DNA of 64,000 bases from Paramarasmius palmivorus (GCA_037176845.1 JAYKXP010000040.1:372001-436000); one strand, 5' to 3'; shown: positions 1-11,817, numbered from the stretch's first letter. Notes: generated by a model not told the origin, from the letters alone. A program made the numbers and translations.

Positions 1-141
1 TAGGGCAAGAGGAATTGAAAAGTAGACTTGATGTGCAAGGATGCCCATCGTCATGGTTCATGATAATATTATCTGGTCTGGAGTGGGGCGTATATAACGG
101 TTTCACATGTATGTATGTCGATAATAATCGGGTTGTTAATA

Positions 142-2721
142 TTATACGGAATCCTCCGTCGTCTTTGCCATACCCATAACGATGGGCACGCGAGGAGCTT
201 CTGATCCTGCCGACGAGGAAGTAATGGGAGTCAAGTCCCATGACCCCTCTTTGCCAGCGTCAGAGAACTCAAAGGTCTGAATTAAAATGGCCAAAACGAC
301 CTCTACAGCGAAAATGAGGAAGGATAAACTCTGCAAGAAAATAGAGTCACTTACTCATCTCTAACTGTGAAAATTTGAAGCCGCTACATAGAGATTAAGA
401 TCAACGCTGAGGAGTGAAACATAATAAGAGAACCATACATGCATGATCTCTGTCCGGCGCTGAATGTCATTCTGAACAAGAGAAAATAAGTATTGAGAAC
501 CAAGTACAGAATATACCGAGTGATACTCACAAGTGAGAATATACTCCTGGCATATTCGCGTCCGTCAGACTCGCCGGTAGAGGCTGTAGCCACCTCTCCG
601 GCTTCCAATCTGTTGCATCTGGGCCCCAGAGATCCTGGTTGCAGTTAGTGTTCAAAACAGAAACATGGACCACCGTGTTTTTGCGGATAAAAATCTCTTT
701 CATGAGAGAACCGTTGGTGCCAACAGCTGGTTTATGAAGTGGAAGAATGATATCGTGCTTTGCTACGCGTTGCATTCGAGGGAATGGAGGATGCCTTTCA
801 CATTGAGGTAAGGTTGCGAGGCACAGATCGGACATAGGAAATATTCGGCTTACAGTCGCAGAGTCTCCCGACAAACCGCATCCAGGAACGGCAAGGATAC
901 CAAGGTTTCGTAGGATGCATCCCCGTCCTTGAAAGCTTCGTTAATTTCCTCGCGTAGTCTATTTTGAATGTCAGGATAGAGAGCCAAGAGTCGCAGAGTT
1001 GAGGATAGCGCGGTCTGCAAACTCTCGGATAAGTAGTCAACTCGGGAATAGATAAAGGACGCACAGATGTGGTATCTGTAGCTGCACTTATAAGAATCCT
1101 ACGGTCCGAGAACATCAGGTGTTTTTGTTATGTTTCATTCGAATAGGTACGCACGTCATCTATATCGGCATTAAGCGAGTTATACGATCCAAATTGTTTG
1201 TTCAGCTCACCTGCGCCAGTAACTCATCTTTAGTCAACCGTTCCTCATCTGATGCTTTCATATTCTCCTTAACTGCGAAAGAGGTCCGCGTCAGCTACCC
1301 GTAGCATCCAGCCATGAAGTTTCACATACTCAGCAAACTCAACACATCTCTTCCACCACCGATCTGCCTCTTTACTTCCTCATTACCACCTTCCAGCGCT
1401 CGCACCCTGGCATCGAATATCCCCGTCGAGTACTTCCACAACTCGTCAGAAGTGAATTTCATGTCTTGAAGCCCTTTCCACCATGGAAATAAGGTGCATA
1501 CGAACTGCCGAAAGCGGGATGTGCCAATACGGGATGCCCAAGGTAGAATCAAAACCATAGCCCATGCGATTCGTATGAAGTTGGGGCTGTTTTAGTCGAC
1601 GTCAGAAAAGAATAATTTGAAGAGTGAAGTGCACATGTACACCAAGGCCTTGATTGCATTCGCAAATGGATCCTGCCGGAGTTGGTCCCCGTCTTCGAGG
1701 TCGTCAAAGGAATAACCTAACCCGGCTTGTCCGATGAGTTCAAGAGCGGTTCGGCCCATCCAAGATGATATCTCGACCTTTAACGAGTGTAAGATATTGC
1801 TTTGAAATCCTTAACATGCACACCTCTGTTGGAGCTGCCTGTACTTTCTTGACCAGCGTATCGCGGAGCTATTCAAGGGCCCAAGTCAATTTGAGTCGGG
1901 TTCGCCAAGATATATTGTCAGACGTACCTTGTGCGCAATTTCATAGAATATTGGAACTACCACAGAGAATGTGAGCATGTACCCTGCCGAGAAAGAGAAC
2001 GCCTACGTTGATTCTTCATATGAGCAATCGAGAATGCCGGATTGAGAATCTTCCTTTGTTTGCGATGATGCTCTCCAAGAGGTGTTGCTAGGACACCAGG
2101 ACCTAAGGTGGTTCGGACGGTGCTACATTTGAACGTTGAGCTGCCATCGTCAAGTAAATTTTGATGGGATACATGCCTTAAGAACGCTTCGGGTTCTTCA
2201 TAGCTTAATGCATCCTACGAGAAGCATTCAACTGTAGGTCACGGGTGATGCAGCATACTTTGCTTACCTTGACAAAGATATGATGTAGGGCTTTGGGATC
2301 GAAGGTATAGAGAACCCTTTCCTGTGACCGCGCGGGCGGACGGTTTAAGTTACCAGCCATATATTCCAGACCCAAATAAACGTACGCCGAGAACAGAACG
2401 CATCGAAAACGTCGAACCGTCTGAATAACAGTGTGAGTACTTTGAACAAGCGGAACCACGTCCAACGTACATTTCTTAGCCAACTCGAGCTGAATTTCCC
2501 GCTTAACGCCTTTTTCGCCGTTCAATTCGTCGAAATGGCCTACAATCATGGACAGTTAACACAACCCCAACTTTCTAGCTGTGCCACATACCAAGCAACC
2601 ATGAAGAACTAGGCGGACATGGAAGCCTATCCAGAGGATTGCCAATCCTGCTCTTGAAGAAATGATACAGAGGAACGCTTATAAGCGCTAGAAGAACACC
2701 AGCTTGAAGCGGGGCACCCAT
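142..2721 (-). CDS. Cytochrome P450 monooxygenase (intact, multi-exon), copy 1
   Basis: Heme-thiolate monooxygenase, presumably anchored in the ER by its hydrophobic N-terminus (start at 2721, MGAPLQAGVLLALISVPLY, then the proline hinge LPCPPSSSWLLG). Splicing by hand gives about 550 residues in roughly 16 exons with introns near 50 nt. Visible motifs are the I-helix AATDTTS (about residue 335; the usual AGxDTT Gly is Ala), the K-helix ETLR (about 389), WKPERW in the PERF region, and the heme loop FSAGQRSCIG (Cys about 493, codon split by an intron). The stop is TAA at 142-144. A five-base microexon (atgac) precedes the I-helix exon and one intron appears to use a GC donor; both are shared with the copy at 39128-41700. 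No frameshift was seen. Substrate is unknown and I do not assign a CYP family. The gene heads a P450/F-box/Zn2Cys6 unit that is repeated downstream. Confidence 0.9.
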
Positions 2722-4577
2722 GGAGTGGCTTGCTTAGGCACTGCAAGCGTACTTTTATATACTTAGAAAGCCGGCAGAATTCGGATGGAACCGTGTCATG
2801 GATAGGAGGATTGACACGAAACATATACATTGAACTTGGTAGTCGGAGCGATACGGAAGCGCGTATAAGCATGAGCTGGGGTTCGGTCTTGCACCAATGA
2901 TGTTCACCGTTGACATTGTTGATCTGACTGGAAAGCGTCCGATGAACCGATGATATTTGAACACCAATAGAATCATCATAGCTACCGAACATCGAACTTG
3001 TACGAAATAATACATAGTTCAGCCCAATAACAGTTTGTGATTCGACTGACATGTGAAAGCACCGCTCGAGCGGGGTTCTCGGGAGGGGAGCGCCTTGAGC
3101 AAATTAAGAGCGCTTGGGTATTGGGTAGTGTATTCGAGAATACCTAGTCGGCGTCATGGCGCGCTCCGAATTCATAAGTGAAAATATATCTGAAGTTGAG
3201 AGTAGATATCAGAAAGGCGCTGTAACATGAACGACGGGAACATTTACCTTCGCTTTCCTAGGACAAATCAAACCAACTCCATGGACCGCACCAAAACTCC
3301 CAACCCATCCATGTTGCCCATAAGGTCACACATCAAATACTGACCCGCCGGCACGAAAATCATTCACCCTGATTCCTCCGTCCATGGCGACACGAGCGCT
3401 TCGAGGCCTTCGTCCTAAAGGGAAGCTCCAAATCTCTGGAACACGAACAGAATACGGACCTGGTCAATATATTGAGGCGGCATCAGGCGTATTTGGGAAT
3501 CCCTTGAATTCCTTAGCGCCTGGAGTACAGAAGCACACAGAGTACGACGACCAGGTCCGAAAACTACAAAAGAACCTTGGTTAGACTCGGCAGAGGCAGT
3601 AATAGAAACTCAAGACGGCCACCTTTCCCCGAGGTTTTCGAGATATATCTGCCTCTCTGATCATATCCCGTCTCCTAGCGCTCCCAAGTCGAGCATCAAA
3701 AGTAGACCATTCAACTCCTTAAAGCGCAACCAAGTCAAGCCATGGACCATCCTTCACCCAGCCTCCTGCAACTACACCATGATAGACGTTCCGTCTCAGG
3801 CTCGAATATCCTCTCGTACATGACGATGCAAGCGCTGGGAAGAACTCGACCTCAGGAAAAGCTCCTTTAAGCTTCTGGCATCGGGGCGAACCAGGTGAAG
3901 ACCAGCATCGGTTTTTCGCATTCTTTGGCGCATTAGAGAACGAAGCCATGCACAATACGACCCTAAATCTGTGTTAGACTCGTAAGAAGTCATGACAGAT
4001 ACCGAAGAGCGCTACCTTCTCCAAAGTCCCGGCTTTCGAGACCAGTCAACCTCTCATTATACCCCATCTCCAAACACTCCCAAGCCTTGCCTCAAAAGCA
4101 AGCTTCCGCTCAGATCATCCACCTCCTGGTATCTCTCCCGAGATACACCCAATATCCCCCATCCACGGTGACATGAACACCCTCGACACCTGAAAGTAGT
4201 TGAGTCCAGGTAGTCGACCTCTAGGTTGTTTCCAAGTTCCTGAGAGCCGGAGACGAGGCATAGTAACATGTATTTTGATCTCCCAAAGTCTCTTGGGTGA
4301 ATGCTAGGTCTTTGTTGAGGAATGATGAGGTCGATTCAGATGAACCAGCTGGGTGGAATTGGGTTAGGGTCAGGGTTAGGTTAGGGTTGGGAAATTTGCG
4401 CAGATGCAGTATGAGCTCGACAAGATGGATGTCTAAATGTTTCAGCCTAGAGTACTGCTAGCGCTATACGATAAGTCACTTTAAGCCTGCTTCCCAAAAA
4501 GATGGACCTACCTTCAGGGTTTCTAAGTTCCTTCACTCATAGCCATACATCCATCGTCTCCCTTCTTTCTCCATGCC
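2722..4577. other. Spacer of duplicated unit A (P450 promoter side plus degenerate repeats)
   Basis: No convincing gene. The stretch resembles 8780-9990 and 23030-24030 piece by piece: a block at 2878-2950, a GCTTCGA-rich block at about 3390-3500, a block containing TAGTCGAC at about 4205-4320, and the telomere-like tract. A 66-codon ORF at 3384-3584 lies wholly in the repeated GCTTCGA block, and its homologues at 9.3, 23.4 and 24.6 kb are not consistently open, so I do not call it a gene. The P450 promoter must lie in the first few hundred bases. Confidence 0.6.
4361..4390 (+). repeat. Interstitial telomere-like TTAGGG tract (unit A)
   Basis: Short imperfect run of GGGTTAGGG / GGTTAGG units, about 170-190 bp from the 3' end of the F-box gene. 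Equivalent tracts sit at the same relative place in units B (9827-9842) and C (23898-23935). Confidence 0.8.
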
Positions 4578-5884
4578 CTACACATTCACCACCTCTAACA
4601 TGCCCATCTCCGCACACCGAGGATACCCCAAGAGTATAGTCTCGCGCTCCTCTTCCGAGTTGGATACCATAGGAACGACTTTCAAAACCTTCAACCGAAG
4701 AACCTTCGATTGAAGTAGAGCGTCTGCTTCGCGCATCATTTGTTGATATCTTGGCTTGTCGGGGTGAAAACACCGGTGACCGTATTGCGGAGGATGGAGT
4801 ATTACGTGCCAAAGTGTTCTGTGCGGACGCGTTACTTGCTCTAGGAGAAAAGAGACGATGTCTTGGGGTACGGCGAGAGATAGATGTGTTAGGTGAGGAA
4901 AGGAAGTCGATAGGTCGAGGGGATGATTGGGCGGTGGTTCTGTTTGTTCGGTGGTAAGCGTAAGAAACAAAAAGAAGAGAAAAAGGAAGTACTAGCGAAT
5001 TGGTCGGTAGAAGCAATGTCCAAAGACAAACTTTGAACTCGAGCGTTAACAAGCACGATAAACTCGGAGAACACATCGAAAACACCAGCATCGGTGAGTT
5101 TGGCCCTGTTCCCATCATTGAGCGCCAAATTCCGCAAGTTTGGGAAATCCAGACTCGCTCCACGTAGAGCACGTAGTGCACGTATGGACCGCACGTCGAT
5201 GTGTAGATCTCGCAGTCGCAGGGTCTCCAAAGATACTACACGTGAAAAACTAGGGGAAGACAATGTAACCCCGGCACAAACTAGGACATCCAACTCAACA
5301 AACGACACCAGAAACTCGTGCAGCTGCTCCGGAGAAGCGAACACAACGGTTTCGAGACGCAGAGTACGCACGAGCCGGAATGGGGATGTGATAAGTGTGG
5401 TATATGATTTGAGCGGAAGGACACTATTTGGGTGTTTTCCAACAGAGTTCGGGAAGGAAAGAGAGGAGATTGATAGAGTGTTCAAGTTGCCAAGAAATAA
5501 TTGAGTGTAGCTTGGGTTTGGGATTGGAGCTGGTCGGACCTCTTCATTGAACCAACGATGGATTCTATCTGTCCAGCCAACCTCTCCAGCTCCCGTACTG
5601 CCGATTCCACCGAAAAGCTTGAAAAAACGTATCACAGAGGGTCTAGGCCAGCCAAACAACTCGATCTCGTATACCCGAGCAAGATGGAGTGTGCAGTGAG
5701 GGGATTGTAGGATGTCTTGTAGGGCGTCAAGCCGAGACTCGGAGAGTGGGACGCGGAAGGTGTGTAGGAGGTGCTCGCGAGCTGGTGCGACCCATAATCG
5801 GCAGGCTAAGGCACAGCTGGAGATGTCGGAGGAGGAGAGGTGTCGAAAAATGTGTTGGAGGAGTTCGTAGGGGAGAGATGGCAT
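4578..5884 (-). CDS. F-box protein with leucine-rich-like C-terminal region (unit A)
   Basis: Predicted substrate-recognition subunit of an SCF ubiquitin ligase. Exons 4993..5884 and 4939..4578 join across a 53-nt intron in matching phase, giving about 417 residues. The F-box is at residues 3-45 (LPYELLQHIFRHLSSSDIS, then a CALACRLWVAPA segment). It is followed by irregular Leu-rich stretches such as LRTLRLETVVF and VVSLETLRLRDL, as in the divergent F-box families of Agaricomycetes. Paralogues are at 33027-34294 and 34565-36144; all share the block SPHCT(L/F) and a conserved I/V-x-x-I-E-I/L segment. Broken copies lie at 10052/19129 and about 24.1 kb. The start at 5884 is chosen because the F-box begins at once. 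A longer 5' exon cannot be excluded. Confidence 0.85.
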
Positions 5885-7099
5885 GGTTGGCAGAGGTTGT
5901 CCTCCTCGTCGTCAATGTGACAGTGAATCAACGCCGAGAATGAGTAAGCATATCTTGGGCCTTGGCTAGGCCGTTTTGACAATGACAGCGGGAAGTCTAA
6001 ACGAACGCAGAGCTCCAATGCGGAGTTGGAACGCTGAAAGACACGCTCGCATACTAGTCTCTTGGGCTTGAAAATAGCCATGTCTTTTGACTTTTGCTCC
6101 AGGTCAAAAAAGTCTTCAATTTGGCCAACTTTCTATGTCAATACCTAGAGCAGCTGGTTTTTAGAGGACCACCGTTTGATAACGAGGAGAATACCTTACT
6201 AGGTGCCAATACCTCGCCCCACTGATAGTCCATCCCCTCCAACATCCCCTTCTACTCCATAGATGTTAATCATCCAAGGGTTCATAGCGTCGTCGGAAAA
6301 GTATCCGAGGTCAACTTCTCCCTTGCTTTGCGCAGTTTGAGTAGAAAAGTGTCCTCAATTGCACACGTCGATGTCAGCGTCGATATCGCGGAAGAGAAAA
6401 CGAGAAACGGTCGAGGTTATCGTAAGATTCTAAGAACACGGTGATCGCCGTTGAACCGCCACGTGGCCAGCTTAAAGGCTAAAGCATATCACGCGGGAAA
6501 TTTTTTGTTCACCTCCTCCAATGACTGTGCTCCTCTGTGCTCTCGTTTCCTTTTCACAATCCACTTTTTTCTCCTTCAGGTTGTGAATGTTTTACAGATG
6601 GTAGATCCAATCTCAGAGTTCTGGTGAGTCATTACTTTCGCTTATCCGATGGTCACACATGATTAGAGATTCTAGCTCCGCGGTTAGGAAGATTAAGGGT
6701 GGCTTGGAAGTTTGGCAATAGAAGCTTTACTGACGCATGAGCGGTAATTTGAAATTTGAAGGTTTCGGTAGCTTTGACATCGCTTCGGTTGCGAATTGCG
6801 TACTAGTACGCGAACGATTGCCTGTGGAAACATGGTAATCACACTCAGCTTACCACCTGGTTGGAAGAGGTCAACTATCGACTAGCGGTCACGACTGCTT
6901 AGATTGGCTGGAGAATTACGGTCTTCAACATTCCAACAAGTACCGGTGTCTCAAAAAATTGCATTGGGATAACTCGGCTCACGTTCGGCTCGTTGCAATT
7001 GGTGGGGATTCTCTTCTATTCCGTCTGACAAAGACTAGACGCGCTGATATATGAATTATGGAACCAGATCTCTTTGGGTAAACCTGCATCCCCTCCACC
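5885..7099. other. Divergent intergenic region between F-box and Zn2Cys6 genes
   Basis: No gene recognised. It is a shared promoter region for the two diverging genes. The last ~150 bp before 7100 resemble the sequence before the regulators at 21561 and 27903 (for example around TGACAAAGA), so the regulator promoter was duplicated with the gene. Confidence 0.55.
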
Positions 7100-8383
7100 A
7101 TGTCCTTTGCGTCTACTGCAGCCTTCGTTCCCCCAAAACGAATCATTCGGCCGCACACCAAGGTGCGAACCGGGTGTAAAACGTGCAAGAGAAGACACAT
7201 AAAAGTAAGCACACTGTCACTACCATATCCTTGATCTTCTAACGAGCGCCGGCATCAGTGTGATGAATATAAGCCCATCTGCAACAATTGTGTTCAGCGG
7301 AAAATTCCTTGTGTTTGGCAGGAGACCAAGGGAAATACCCGGAGTAAACGCAGAAGGAGACAGTTAAACGTCAAAGGGGTAGAGGAAGTCCGGGACAAAG
7401 CGCTCGTATCTTCACCGCAACTATTGAAACAACCTACGAGTCACTTGGACGTCATAACGCTCGAGCTCGTTCATCATTACACCGTCCACGGTTCCTCAGC
7501 CTTGTGCTCCAACGTAGATTTCACTTTTACATGCCGAACCGCTATACCCAAACTCTCCTTCACAAACCTATTCCTATGGCACGCCATGCTCTCGAGCACA
7601 GCGCTCCACCTGGGACACCTATACCCCTCAGACAACCCTAAACGAACCGAATGGCTATCTCTCGCTTCTTTTCATCGAAAAATCTCTCTGAACTTGCACC
7701 ACACAATCACGCTCACAGCCGCGGAACCGCCGCCACCAACTTCTATCACAGATTCAGATACCAAATACATCGGAATCGGGTTTCTCACCCTGTACACAAT
7801 CTCATCCGCACTTAGCATTTCGCCTTCCAATATCTTCAGCCTTCTCACCACTATGCACAACATGTGGTCCAAGATCAACAGCTTCACGTTTACCGATCCG
7901 ACTCTTGGAGCTATGATGCCTATGCATCCCATATCTCATTCGCCTGTACCCGTCTCCGGGCCGATACTATTATACCTCAAACGCATATACGTCCCCAACG
8001 ACAACTCTATCCCTGATTCCTCGGAACTCAGAGACCCTGAGATAACAGACGCGTACAAATCTGCAGTGGACGCGCTCTTATACACGTTCTACCCACTTAC
8101 TCAGACAGGCTTCGAGGTCATGGGTGCTATCCAATGGCCGGCTTTCTTCTCCAAACGGTTTTGTGACCTTTTGAACGAAAAGAGGCAGAGAGCTTTGGTG
8201 TTGTTGTATCACTATTTGGTGATACTAAGAAGGATCGGGGATGAGGGATATTGGTGGGCGTGTGATATGGGTAGATGTGAGGAATATGTGTATGGGTTGG
8301 TGAATGAAGAGTGGAGGATGTGGTTGGAGAGACGATGGATTGACGGTGGGCTCATGGAGGGAGCGGTGATACATCGAAGATAG
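7100..8383 (+). CDS. Zn2Cys6 binuclear-cluster transcription factor (unit A)
   Basis: Fungal-specific DNA-binding regulator of 409 residues. Exon 1 is 7100..7204 (35 codons) and exon 2 is 7259..8383; a 54-nt intron splits the zinc cluster. The six cysteines read C-x2-C-x6-C, then after the intron x5-C-x2-C-x6-C (CKTCKRRHIK | CDEYKPICNNC...PC), a canonical Zn2Cys6 cluster at about residues 26-53. A basic stretch SKRRRR follows as linker/NLS. The C-terminal ~300 residues match the short Upc2-like C6 layout (LELVHHYTV, then HAMLSSTALHLGHLYP), without a long fungal_trans middle-homology domain. Paralogues are at 21561 and 27903. The target is unknown; adjacency suggests, but does not prove, control of the neighbouring P450 or F-box gene. 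Confidence 0.9.
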
Positions 8384-8434
8384 TGATTATAAGTAGGCAC
8401 ATTAAACGAAAGCTCATATTTGATGTACATAATA

Positions 8435-8760
8435 GTGTATCCACGATATGGCACTTTGGGGTCGAAAGGATAGAGAAACCGTTCCTGTGGCAATGAGGTC
8501 ACCTGCTGAGTCTAAACCACAGAACGTACGCCAAGAACAGGACACATCGAAAACATCGAACCATCCTGAATAACGATGTGAGTACTTTGAACAAGCCAAC
8601 TCGCCGCACATACCTTCATAGCCAACTTGAGCGACGAGAGCTCATCCCACTTACCTTTTTCATCGTTGGTTCCAGCGCGAAACCATCGATGGTTAATATG
8701 ACCCTGACTCGAGCCGAGTAACGACGAAGAACTAGGGGAGCATGGAGTCGGATTGAAACG
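8435..8760 (-). pseudogene. Cytochrome P450 5' fragment (unit B)
   Basis: Minus-strand remnant of the first exons of the P450. The exon encoding ERFLYPFDPKV corresponds to ERVLYTFDPKA of the intact copy. The block around 8520-8600 matches the intact gene at 2390-2450, including the intron, and the block near 8730 matches the exon with the SSSW motif. All downstream exons (I-helix, ExxR, heme) are absent; the unit B regulator-side sequence begins instead. It marks the junction between units A and B. Confidence 0.75.
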
Positions 8761-8779
8761 GAGGCGTGCAAGATGGGCG

Positions 8780-9990
8780 GTGTGGTCTTGCCCCAGTGAT
8801 GTTTATCGTTGACACTATTGATCCGACTGCATGATATACCAGATTCCAATAAGCATGCGATGAGGAATTGGAATACGTATTATTACGTGCAAAAACATGC
8901 CTACTCGACGTTCGGTAGCTATTTTAAGAGTGGTATTGTCGATTAATTAGACTTTCAAGGTTCTCAACCCCTCTTCCATTTGACTGACATGTGAACGTTT
9001 GAACGTTTGAACCGCACCGATCGAGCAGCGATCTCGGGCCTGGCAAGCTGAAAATGCATGAAGGCGGGTATTGGATAGTGTAACCGAGAACTATAGAGCA
9101 TCATATTTGTAGCTGAGAATAATTGTTAGAAAAGAGCCGAATGATAGAAATAATGGGACAATTACCGACCAAACCGAGCTATGTACCGCACCAAGGACCC
9201 CAACCTGCTCATAAGGTTACACCAGAATCGTCACACCTCCTGCTCGGAGAGCTTTCGCTCTGGTTCTTTCGTTTAAGGTGATGCGAAGGCTTCGAAGCGT
9301 TCGACTTAGAAGAATATATAGAACATAGATGTTTAGGTGGCGACGGGTGTATTCGGCTACCCCTTGCCATGACCTGTATCTGTTTTTGCATTCTTTGACG
9401 CCTTGGAATGCCAAGGCATACATAATATGAGTAATTATCCCTAGATCTGGAGATTAGACTCGGAAGAAACAGTGATAGAAACTAAAGGCGTCTACCTTTT
9501 CCGGCTTTCGAGGTGTGTCTGCCTCTCATCATACCCCATCTCCAAACACCCCCAAATCGAGCGTCAAAAGCAAGACTAAACTCAGATCATCGATCTCCTG
9601 GTATCTCTTCCAGGAAGCACCCAATATCCCTCGTTCACGATAACATGTACACCCTCGACACCGAAAATAGTCGAGTCATATTAGTCGACGTCTAGGTAGA
9701 TTCTAGGTACTAGCTGGAGGTCGGAGACGAGGTATAGCGAAACTTAGTTTGCCCTCCCAAAGTCTCTTGGATGGACGCTTGGTCTTTGTCGATGAATGGC
9801 AAGGTCGTCGTGAGGTTTGGGGTGTCGGTTAGGGTTAGGGTTGAAGAAAACTGCGCAGTGCCTAACAACCAAGATGAATAGATGACTGTCGTTGTCTGAG
9901 CCTCTGAACAAGCTGCAGCCTAGAGCACGAATGCTATACGATAAGTCATTTTGAGCCTGCTTGCTGGAGAGGCAGGATCATACCTTCAGG
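8780..9990. repeat. Duplicated spacer of unit B
   Basis: Collinear with 2878-4500. Matching blocks include the one near 8785-8830 (compare 2885-2930), the GCTTCGAAGCGTTCG block at 9285-9305, the TAGTCGACGTCTAGG block at 9682, CCCAAAGTCTCTTGG at about 9756, and the telomere-like tract. No gene is seen in it. Confidence 0.7.
9827..9842 (+). repeat. Interstitial telomere-like tract (unit B)
   Basis: Two and a half TTAGGG units at the position equivalent to 4361-4390. Confidence 0.75.
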
Positions 9991-10051
9991 TTTCTAGTTT
10001 CCTTCAATCCTGTACCATACATCCATTCTCTCTCCCTTTTTTCTACACACC

Positions 10052-10155
10052 CTACACTTTCACCACCTCCAACATACCCTTCTCCTCACAGCGGGGAAGC
10101 TCCGAGCCTATCGCCTCTCGCTCCTCGTTCGAGTCGAATACCATCGGTACGACTC
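10052..10155 (-). pseudogene. F-box gene, 3' part, split by retrotransposon (unit B)
   Basis: Minus-strand C-terminal codons ending CEEKGMLEVVKV-stop align with CAEMGMLEVVNV-stop of the intact F-box gene at 4578. The reading frame is interrupted at 10151-10155 by the LTR element, and homology resumes on the far side at 19129. The 5-bp GACTC is present on both sides. Confidence 0.85.
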
Positions 10156-10527
10156 TGTGAAGGACCTGTGGTTCACTAACGGGTTCTCGAACACTCAAAT
10201 AGCTAATCTTACCTTGAAATAGAGTAAACGAATCTCCGAACGATGAGCAGAGCGTCAATCGGTCGAAGTGTGAACTTTCTAAGTGAGCAGAGCGTCAGCT
10301 TAGATCGTTCGAGGCCTTAGTTTCACGCGGAAAGTAAGGGGTAAAAAGTACAATGAATTCAAGTATGTCGTTTACATTCATTACTGTAGCTAGCTTTTAT
10401 ACTATCTATACAAGTCAATAGATTAATCTAGAAGTTCATCGAAAGTTCTTAAAGTGAGTCACTAATATGTCCATTAGTTGGGATGTTGAGACTTCTGATC
10501 AGTCAGACGTACCGGTTATCCATGACA
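10156..10527 (-). repeat. 3' LTR of the gypsy element
   Basis: Plus strand begins TGTGAAGGACC and ends CCATGACA. It matches 18757-19128 over 372 bp with one mismatch noted by eye. Confidence 0.97.
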
Positions 10528-10545
10528 TAGCCCCCCCAGTCTCGA
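10528..10545 (-). other. Polypurine tract of the gypsy element
   Basis: Read on the minus strand, the bases just before the 3' LTR are CTGGGGGGGCTA, the expected place and composition for the plus-strand primer. Confidence 0.75.
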
Positions 10546-10556
10546 CATTTCAACCC

Positions 10557-11657
10557 CTACTCAAAGCTGATGAGTTTCTCGATTCCTCCAACGTGAGATA
10601 CTTCGTTCCACAGGGAGGTGAGCAGCCCGGTGATGCCGCCGGTGCGAAGTTCCTCAGTCATGAGAACATCGGCTGATGGGACACAGTAGGTGTCCAAGTC
10701 GTAAGCTGGATCGTTCGGCTGGTATGGTCTAAGGAGTCCGGCAATGGCTGCGTTGGAAGCAGTTGGGTGAAGGATGAGAGCGAGGTTGTCGTCAGGGATA
10801 GAAGCAATGGGCTCCCGAACACTGGCACGGCGAGTGATAGAGGATATTCCCGGAGCTAACCTATCGAGGAATTCGAGTTGTGAAAGCCCGAAGGCCGCTC
10901 CCCAGTTTGCTTCAGAGGCGAGTCCCTTGGCTAGACTTAGAGCAACCATGTCGCGAATCCATGTGATGTACCGGAAGAGAATGAAGTGAAACACCCGCAT
11001 GACGTGAATAAGCTGGTGCTTCTCGAGGAAGATGGTGCTGAGGAGAGGGTTTGGAAGGGAAGGGTCGGCGAAGGATAAATGTGGGAAAGGAGCTTGAAGG
11101 TTGTTCACAACAGGTCGGGACCATTCTCCTTGCAGCAGGTCCTTGGGGATGGCGAGTCGAAGTGGAGTTCCATCCTTGGATGCGGATTGGGCTCCTTGGG
11201 CAGCAGAGATGACGAGACGACCAATAAATTGGTATTTCGCCCATAGTTCCTCGGCATACCCTTTCTCCAAACAGTAGAAGGATTCCGTAGCGTCACCGGG
11301 GAGCACCTGAATGGCACTCTCGGGAATGGGAGTGATGAGGAAGTCGGATCCTAGCTGGGATTGAAGGTAGGCGCGAATGGACGCGTCTGGGAAAGCTTCA
11401 AGGAGCTGCGCAACAGGGTTATACGCGTCCCGAGCAAGGATAGTGGTGGATAGGGAGTTGAATCGAGCTTGGCCAAGGCACATGGTTTCAGAGATATTGA
11501 GCTTGGTAGATGAAAAGGGCGAATAAGTGGTTGAGTTGATGAGGTTCTTCAGCCATTTCTCTCTTCCTTTTAACTGAAACAGTCTCCTTCGAGTTCGGAA
11601 GGTTGGGTGAGTTGAAAGACGTCGTGAGTGTCTGTTGGAGGTGGAGACAAGAGTCAA
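10557..11657 (-). CDS. Unrecognised third ORF of the gypsy element (between pol and 3' LTR)
   Basis: Open frame of 366 residues filling the space between the Gag-Pol stop (11818) and the polypurine tract, the position where env-like genes sit in other elements. I do not recognise the protein. Residues ~1-40 are basic (TRRRLFQLKGREKW). The rest is mixed, with a hydrophobic/aromatic run (VFHFILFRYITWIRDMVAL) about 230 residues in. No signal peptide, clear membrane anchor, zinc knuckle or catalytic motif is evident. A shorter frame opening at 11742 (MACTRAFEDTDTF) overlaps its start in another frame, so the true N-terminus may come from splicing or frameshifting. Absence of stops in a very young element supports function, but youth alone also explains it. 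Confidence 0.65.
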   Translation of the reverse strand: MTLVSTSNRHSRRLSTHPTFRTRRRLFQLKGREKWLKNLINSTTYSPFSSTKLNISETMCLGQARFNSLSTTILARDAYNPVAQLLEAFPDASIRAYLQSQLGSDFLITPIPESAIQVLPGDATESFYCLEKGYAEELWAKYQFIGRLVISAAQGAQSASKDGTPLRLAIPKDLLQGEWSRPVVNNLQAPFPHLSFADPSLPNPLLSTIFLEKHQLIHVMRVFHFILFRYITWIRDMVALSLAKGLASEANWGAAFGLSQLEFLDRLAPGISSITRRASVREPIASIPDDNLALILHPTASNAAIAGLLRPYQPNDPAYDLDTYCVPSADVLMTEELRTGGITGLLTSLWNEVSHVGGIEKLISFE

Positions 11658-11817
11658 CGAGGCAAATGTGTTCCTGGCGGTGGCTCTTCGGAATCAAAAT
11701 AAGGAAGGTGTCGGTGTCTTCGAAGGCGCGTGTACAAGCCATGATGTTGATAAATATGGGTCGTGGAAGAGTCGTGGTGATAAAATAAATATAATTGACA
11801 TAGTTTTGATAACCTCC

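Noticed and set aside
3384..3584. 66-codon ORF repeated in part at 9.3, 23.4 and 24.6 kb
   Set aside because: The repeated block is not kept open in the other copies, so the repeat is nucleotide-level, not a conserved small protein.
4537..5181. 214-codon minus-strand ORF overlapping the F-box gene
   Set aside because: It is a shadow frame of the spliced F-box exons; the spliced model keeps family similarity on both sides of the intron.
10557..11657. Envelope gene interpretation of the third retrotransposon ORF
   Set aside because: No signal peptide, furin-like site, fusion peptide or clear C-terminal anchor is visible; position alone is not enough.
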